The notes under the pieces were generated by a model, which was not told where the DNA came from, searched no databases, and worked only from the letters and a program-made list of their open reading frames with translations. The position numbers were made by a program, and so were the translations under genes. From Brassica napus (Eukaryota; Streptophyta; Magnoliopsida; Brassicales; Brassicaceae), in NCBI RefSeq assembly GCF_020379485.1, contig NC_063447.1, positions 54,301,452 through 54,365,451 on the forward strand: a DNA stretch of 64,000 bases, written 5' to 3'. Below are positions 59,600 through 64,000 of the stretch, piece after piece (positions within the stretch are counted from its first letter, which is position 1; each line of letters begins with the position of its first letter).

Positions 59600-61451
59600 G
59601 ACACTATACTATTCTAAAACGGTTTATAAAAATGGAATCAAGTAATCAAAATTTTGTAAAAATGTTTGATGCTATACAAGAAACATATTTTTTTTTTAAT
59701 AAAAAAATTTGTGAAACGAATTTATATGTTGCATATAGTTTTATAATGTTAAAGATTATAATATATGGGATAAATCTATTATAAATATATACTTGTTAAG
59801 AATGAGTGTACAATGATTTTTTCTTAACATTGATAGACATTTTAAAATATTATATGACTGAGTGAACCTATACAATTAGCTTTAGGCACAAGCTGTATAT
59901 TTATCTAATTATCTAATTATTTATTATTTTACTCGAAATTTGACATGTCCCATATAAATAACAAAAATATTAAGTTTTACTTGTATTTTATTTAGTAAGT
60001 AATTAAGTATTTAAAAAAAAATACTTGAAAGTTACTTAATATAATTTAGTATTTGTTTTATTTCCATTTAAAAAAAAAATTAAGTTGATCAAGATCTTAA
60101 ATTTAATACTTTTTAAATTATTAGTAAAAATTGGTGACATGTATACTAAAACTAGGCGCAAATACTTAGTTTAAAAAAAAATTAACTAGTTGCTTATTTC
60201 GATATGTTACTCATTTCTGTTAAACTGAAATTTTCATTTGTATCTTATTGTTTGAAAAATTATTATTATGTAAAAGTGCAAATATATTTTTTGAATATAT
60301 AAGTGGTATTAGGTATGATATCTTCTTATAAGAAAAAAAATACTATTATAATATTAAAAATAATAGGTAAATGTTTCAAAAGAGTAATAGTTAGATATTT
60401 TCAACATTAATATATTTAAAGAATTTTATCTTATCTTAGATTATATAGATTAGGTTGCATATTTGAAAGATAAACAACTTCTGAATGATTAAAACACAAC
60501 AAAGCAAAAAAGAAAGGAGTGAGAGTGATTGGGTTCAATTATAATGAGAAACGAATTAGAAAAAACATTACTAGGAAAAATAATTAAAATTTAAAAACGA
60601 AAAGAAAGAAAAAGCCAAAGGAAAAAAGTCGGCTTCCCTTTCGGTTTGGCCGGTTAATATCCTCCCCGCGTCTGCCCATCTGTCTTCTCTCTCTCCGTCT
60701 TCATCAAGCAAAGGCTCCTCCTTTTACACTCTCTCTTCTCTACACAGAAGAGACAATACAACTCTCAGCTTTGACCGCCGGTAGAGGTAAGATCAAAATC
60801 CTCTCGAATTTTTCTACTGTTTAAAGGCTTCTTGGATCTTTTTCAAGTTGACCCATCTTTTGATTTCCTTATAATTTAAATTTCAGTTTTCTGATTCAAT
60901 TTCGAGTAGATTTTATCTTCTGGGTAACGCATCTGATTTTGAAATTCTTCAATCTTTGATTCCCTTTTGTTTTTTTTAATCCAATTTCGCTAATTAGTTG
61001 ACTATTGCCGACATTATCTGGCGGGCAAAGTTTTTGGCTCTTTCTGATTGTAAGTTAGGTTTCTGGTCGCTGTTGTAAGTAATGTTTTGTTGATTGATAA
61101 CTACATTTTTTTTTTAATGAATCGAGAGATTACCAACACATTGTTCTGGTACGCCTACCTTCTGTGAAGACCATTTGATAAAACGTTTCTGTGTGTTCTG
61201 TTTGATTGTCTTTATTATATACATGAATCCTATCTACTTAACCACTTGTAAGAAGTGGTTGCTTTTTTTTACCTGTTTTCAATTTTGGGAGGTAGTGAGA
61301 TGACCCTTCCCTGTGATATTATTCTAACTCGTTAAATGTTTCAAGTGATACAAGATAGTTTCTCTTTTATGTATACATATTGATTTGGTTTGGTTTGAAC
61401 CGGTTTGCAGGAGCTACAAAGCTGTGAGAAGGATCTGTGTATTTGAAGAAG
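59600..61451. other. AT-rich spacer, then promoter and 5' UTR intron of the PTI1-like gene
   Basis: 59600-60600 is AT-rich and empty. From about 60620 the DNA becomes CT-rich (promoter and leader). A 5' UTR intron runs from the donor GTAGAG/GTAAGATC at 60787 to the acceptor GGTTTGCAG ending at 61410, followed by a 41-nt leader to the ATG. Such long leader introns often raise expression in plants. Confidence 0.55.
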
Positions 61452-63001
61452 ATGCGCAGGTGGATCTGTTGTGGGCGTATATCAGGAGGAGATTCAGGTT
61501 TATCAAATGATGAGCAACATCTCAAAACTCAATGGCAACAACAACAACAACCTGATGGTATCTTCTCTTTTACTTTCGTCTATGTATAGTAGTGCTATTG
61601 TTTGTGTGCTAGAATAAGCTTTAGCTTTAAGGCTTTGTAAGGATTAGGAGTTGATTGTAATACGTTTGGTTGCTCGTCACACACTTGCAGCAGCAAATCA
61701 AAAGCTAAGACCACAACCTGCTGCAAAACCTGACGCGCCCAAGGAAGCTCTCCCTATTGAAGTCCCTCCCTTGTCTGTGGAAGAGGTTAAAGAGAAGACA
61801 GACAATTTTGGATCGAAGTCGCTGATTGGTGAGGGATCTTATGGAAGGGTCTATTACGCAACGCTTAACGATGGTAAAGCAGTGGCTTTGAAGAAACTCG
61901 ACGTTGCACCTGAAGCTGAAACAAACTCCGAGTTCTTGAGTCAGGTTACAACTCTTTCTTTAAAGCCCCTTTGCCTCCTTTGTCTTTACATCTTATTGGT
62001 TGCTTCTCCTTAGGTTTCTATGGTTTCGAGACTGAAGCATGATAACCTCATCCAACTAGTCGGCTACTGCGTCGACGAGGACCTCCGTGTTCTTGCTTAC
62101 GAGTTCGCAACGATGGGATCGCTCCACGACGTTCTACACGGTAGGAAAGGAGTTCAAGGCGCGCAGCCAGGTCCGACGCTCGACTGGATAACGAGGGTGA
62201 AGATAGCAGTCGAGGCGGCTAGGGGTTTAGAGTACCTTCACGAGAAGGTTCAGCCTCCTGTGATACACAGAGACGTGAGATCCAGCAACGTGCTTCTCTT
62301 TGAAGACTATCAAGCCAAAATCGCTGATTTCAATCTCTCGAATCAGGCTCCTGATAACGCTGCTCGTCTTCACTCTACGAGAGTCTTGGGAACCTTTGGC
62401 TATCACGCTCCAGAGTAATGTTCCTTTAAAAACCTTGAAAGCTCTCTGCAGATGAAAGTGCAAACGTGTGTGTTTTCCGTTTTGTAGATATGCTATGACG
62501 GGACAGTTGACGCAGAAGAGTGACGTGTATAGCTTTGGGGTTGTACTGCTTGAGCTTTTGACAGGGAGGAAGCCTGTGGATCACACGATGCCACGTGGCC
62601 AGCAAAGTCTTGTAACATGGGTATGTTAGTTAGCTCTGTGCTGTCTTATATCCTGCTCTGTTTTAATCTCCTATCCGTTTATTGTTCAGGCTACACCGAG
62701 ACTTAGTGAAGACAAAGTGAAGCAGTGTGTTGATCCAAAGCTAAAAGGAGAGTATCCTCCTAAATCAGTAGCTAAGGTAACACCGAAGTTACAATGTCGT
62801 TTCCTTCTTATTTTTTGAATCTCAAGCTTTTATCTGAAGTATATATGAATCTGTAATGTGTGGCAAATGCAGCTAGCAGCGGTGGCAGCGTTGTGTGTGC
62901 AATACGAATCTGAGTTTAGACCGAATATGAGTATAGTTGTGAAAGCTTTGCAGCCGCTTCTCAAACCTCCAGCTCCAGCAGCCCCAACACCTGAATCCTG
63001 A
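61452..63001 (+). CDS. PTI12: PTI1-like serine/threonine kinase (receptor-like cytoplasmic kinase VIII)
   Basis: Cytoplasmic protein kinase of the Pto-interacting-1 group; Arabidopsis PTI1-2 (At2g30740) acts downstream of OXI1 in oxidative-stress and defence signalling. Six exons: 61452-61557, 61691-61944, 62014-62414, 62488-62620, 62690-62776, 62873-63001 (369 residues). Seen: N-terminal MRRWICC, a probable palmitoylation site for membrane attachment; a Gln-rich linker; Gly-loop GEGSYG (82-87); catalytic lysine K103; HRD with D207; APE-type HAPEYAMTG; and the conserved C-terminal half ending in a Pro/Ala tail. The DFG motif is DFN at 225-227, a feature of this family. Near-identity over the kinase domain to the Arabidopsis protein makes the call secure. 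Confidence 0.96.
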
Positions 63002-64000
63002 GTTTGTGTTACAGAGTTGGATACCTTTGTTCATACGAAGTTTTTATCTGGTTTGGAGAAGAGAAAACAAAAAAATATAATATTTCATATCTATGTTGTT
63101 TTTCTTTATGGGGGTGGGATTTTACTAGTTGGCATTTTGGTGGTGACCAGGAGATCACTTAATAGTTTGCATTTGTTTATGTCTGGATTGGAAACAGGCT
63201 GTTTTGCTTTGCTTGTCGTGATGGAGAACAACTGTGTAATTGCATTCTTGCTGTTCTATGGTCTGATTATATTGACAACTCTTTCGAGCTATTCTGAGGT
63301 CTATCATCTATAATATTATTTCACTATGTTATGATCCGCGCCTTACGTGGAATCAACATTATATATATAAATTATTTTATGTATTAAATATTTTTACATA
63401 TTATAAAATAATAAATATATATTAAATAATTAAAAGCCAGTAACTATTAAAAATATAATTAAATTGGTGCGAATATATAAATCAATTGTATTAATCCAAA
63501 ATTTTTTTTATTTGATAGGATATGTTATTAAATTTAAATGATACTAACATAGATAATATATTTTAGTATATTTTAATATTAATGTCTATTAAATGATATT
63601 AATATTAATATAGTTTTTTGATCATTTGTATCTTTTATAGAAAAAAATTTAAATTACTGATAACAAAATTTTCATTGTGGGATTAATAGTTTTAGTAATT
63701 TATAATTTTAAAAAAAAATAAGCTGTCAATGATCGTTCAAAACTTCAAAAAAATTGTTCAAAGTAAATATTGTATTTTATATGGTTGATAGTTTAATTTA
63801 AAACGATATATATATTAATCTTATTAATTAATTAAATTAGACTTTTTACTTATATTAGTTTTGTAATCATTTGTATTTTGTCATAACAAAAATTTTAAAC
63901 TATGGATCATAAAATTTGAATGTGAGACTTTTAACAGTTTTAGTAATTTATAACCGTTTGTAAAAATTCAAAATATAACATATACATACAAATCTAAATT
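63002..64000. other. 3' UTR of the PTI1-like gene and AT-rich end of the window
   Basis: The 3' UTR extends to about 63310. ATCCGCGCCTTACGTGG at 63332-63348 is an isolated GC-rich word resembling the hairpin part of Helitron ends seen elsewhere in the window. The remainder is AT-rich with diverged internal duplications (63600-63720 resembles 63860-63960) and no gene. Confidence 0.4.

Overview
This window is nuclear DNA of a Brassicaceae plant, most likely a Brassica species or close relative. Eight multi-exon genes are collinear in order and orientation with Arabidopsis thaliana chromosome 2, roughly At2g30590 to At2g30740 (locus numbers recalled from memory, not looked up). Introns are short with GT-AG borders, the intergenic DNA is AT-rich, and the large CACTA element has the ends and TTCCGAGG-type subterminal motifs familiar from Brassica. 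Nothing prokaryotic or organellar was seen.

Layout, left to right: WRKY21-like transcription factor (+, 30-1179); a MITE-like element (1768-2181); a BTB/BACK/discoidin-like protein (+, 3049-6850); 5.9 kb of AT-rich gene-free DNA; linker histone H1 (+, 12746-13647); a membrane-anchored P-loop kinase with a zeta-toxin-like fold (-, 14364-16855); a 1-kb foldback element (17239-18200); an 8.75-kb CACTA transposon flanked by ATT duplications (18378-27125) whose two genes are both broken; a small unrecognised two-membrane-segment protein gene (+, 28058-28848); a SINE (29346-29568); a myosin-binding (DUF593) protein (+, 30787-33034); a trigger-factor-N-like plastid protein (-, 33569-35621); a GPI-anchored protein (-, 36306-38455); a TBC Rab-GAP (-, 40076-42902); a double-hotdog acyl-CoA thioesterase (-, 43391-45761); a decayed RINGv E3 ligase (-, 46074-46898); a B3/DUF313 gene (-, 48822-49769); an RPA-like fragment (-, 52673-53215); a second SINE; a 4.8-kb Mutator-like element with a nested palindrome and a dead transposase (54818-59599); and a PTI1-like kinase (+, 61452-63001).

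The host genes are ordinary housekeeping and regulatory genes and do not form a pathway. The accessory content is the transposon archaeology between them: a CACTA insertion with a readable empty-site structure, two long foldback structures that could produce hairpin RNA, two tRNA-derived SINEs and a mutated RINGv gene. I found no convincing new biological system. The most useful leads are the unrecognised small membrane protein, the long palindromes, the three exact-period 430-bp repeats in the CACTA element, two microexons and the orphan P-loop kinase. Exon borders were read by eye from splice signals and reading-frame continuity.
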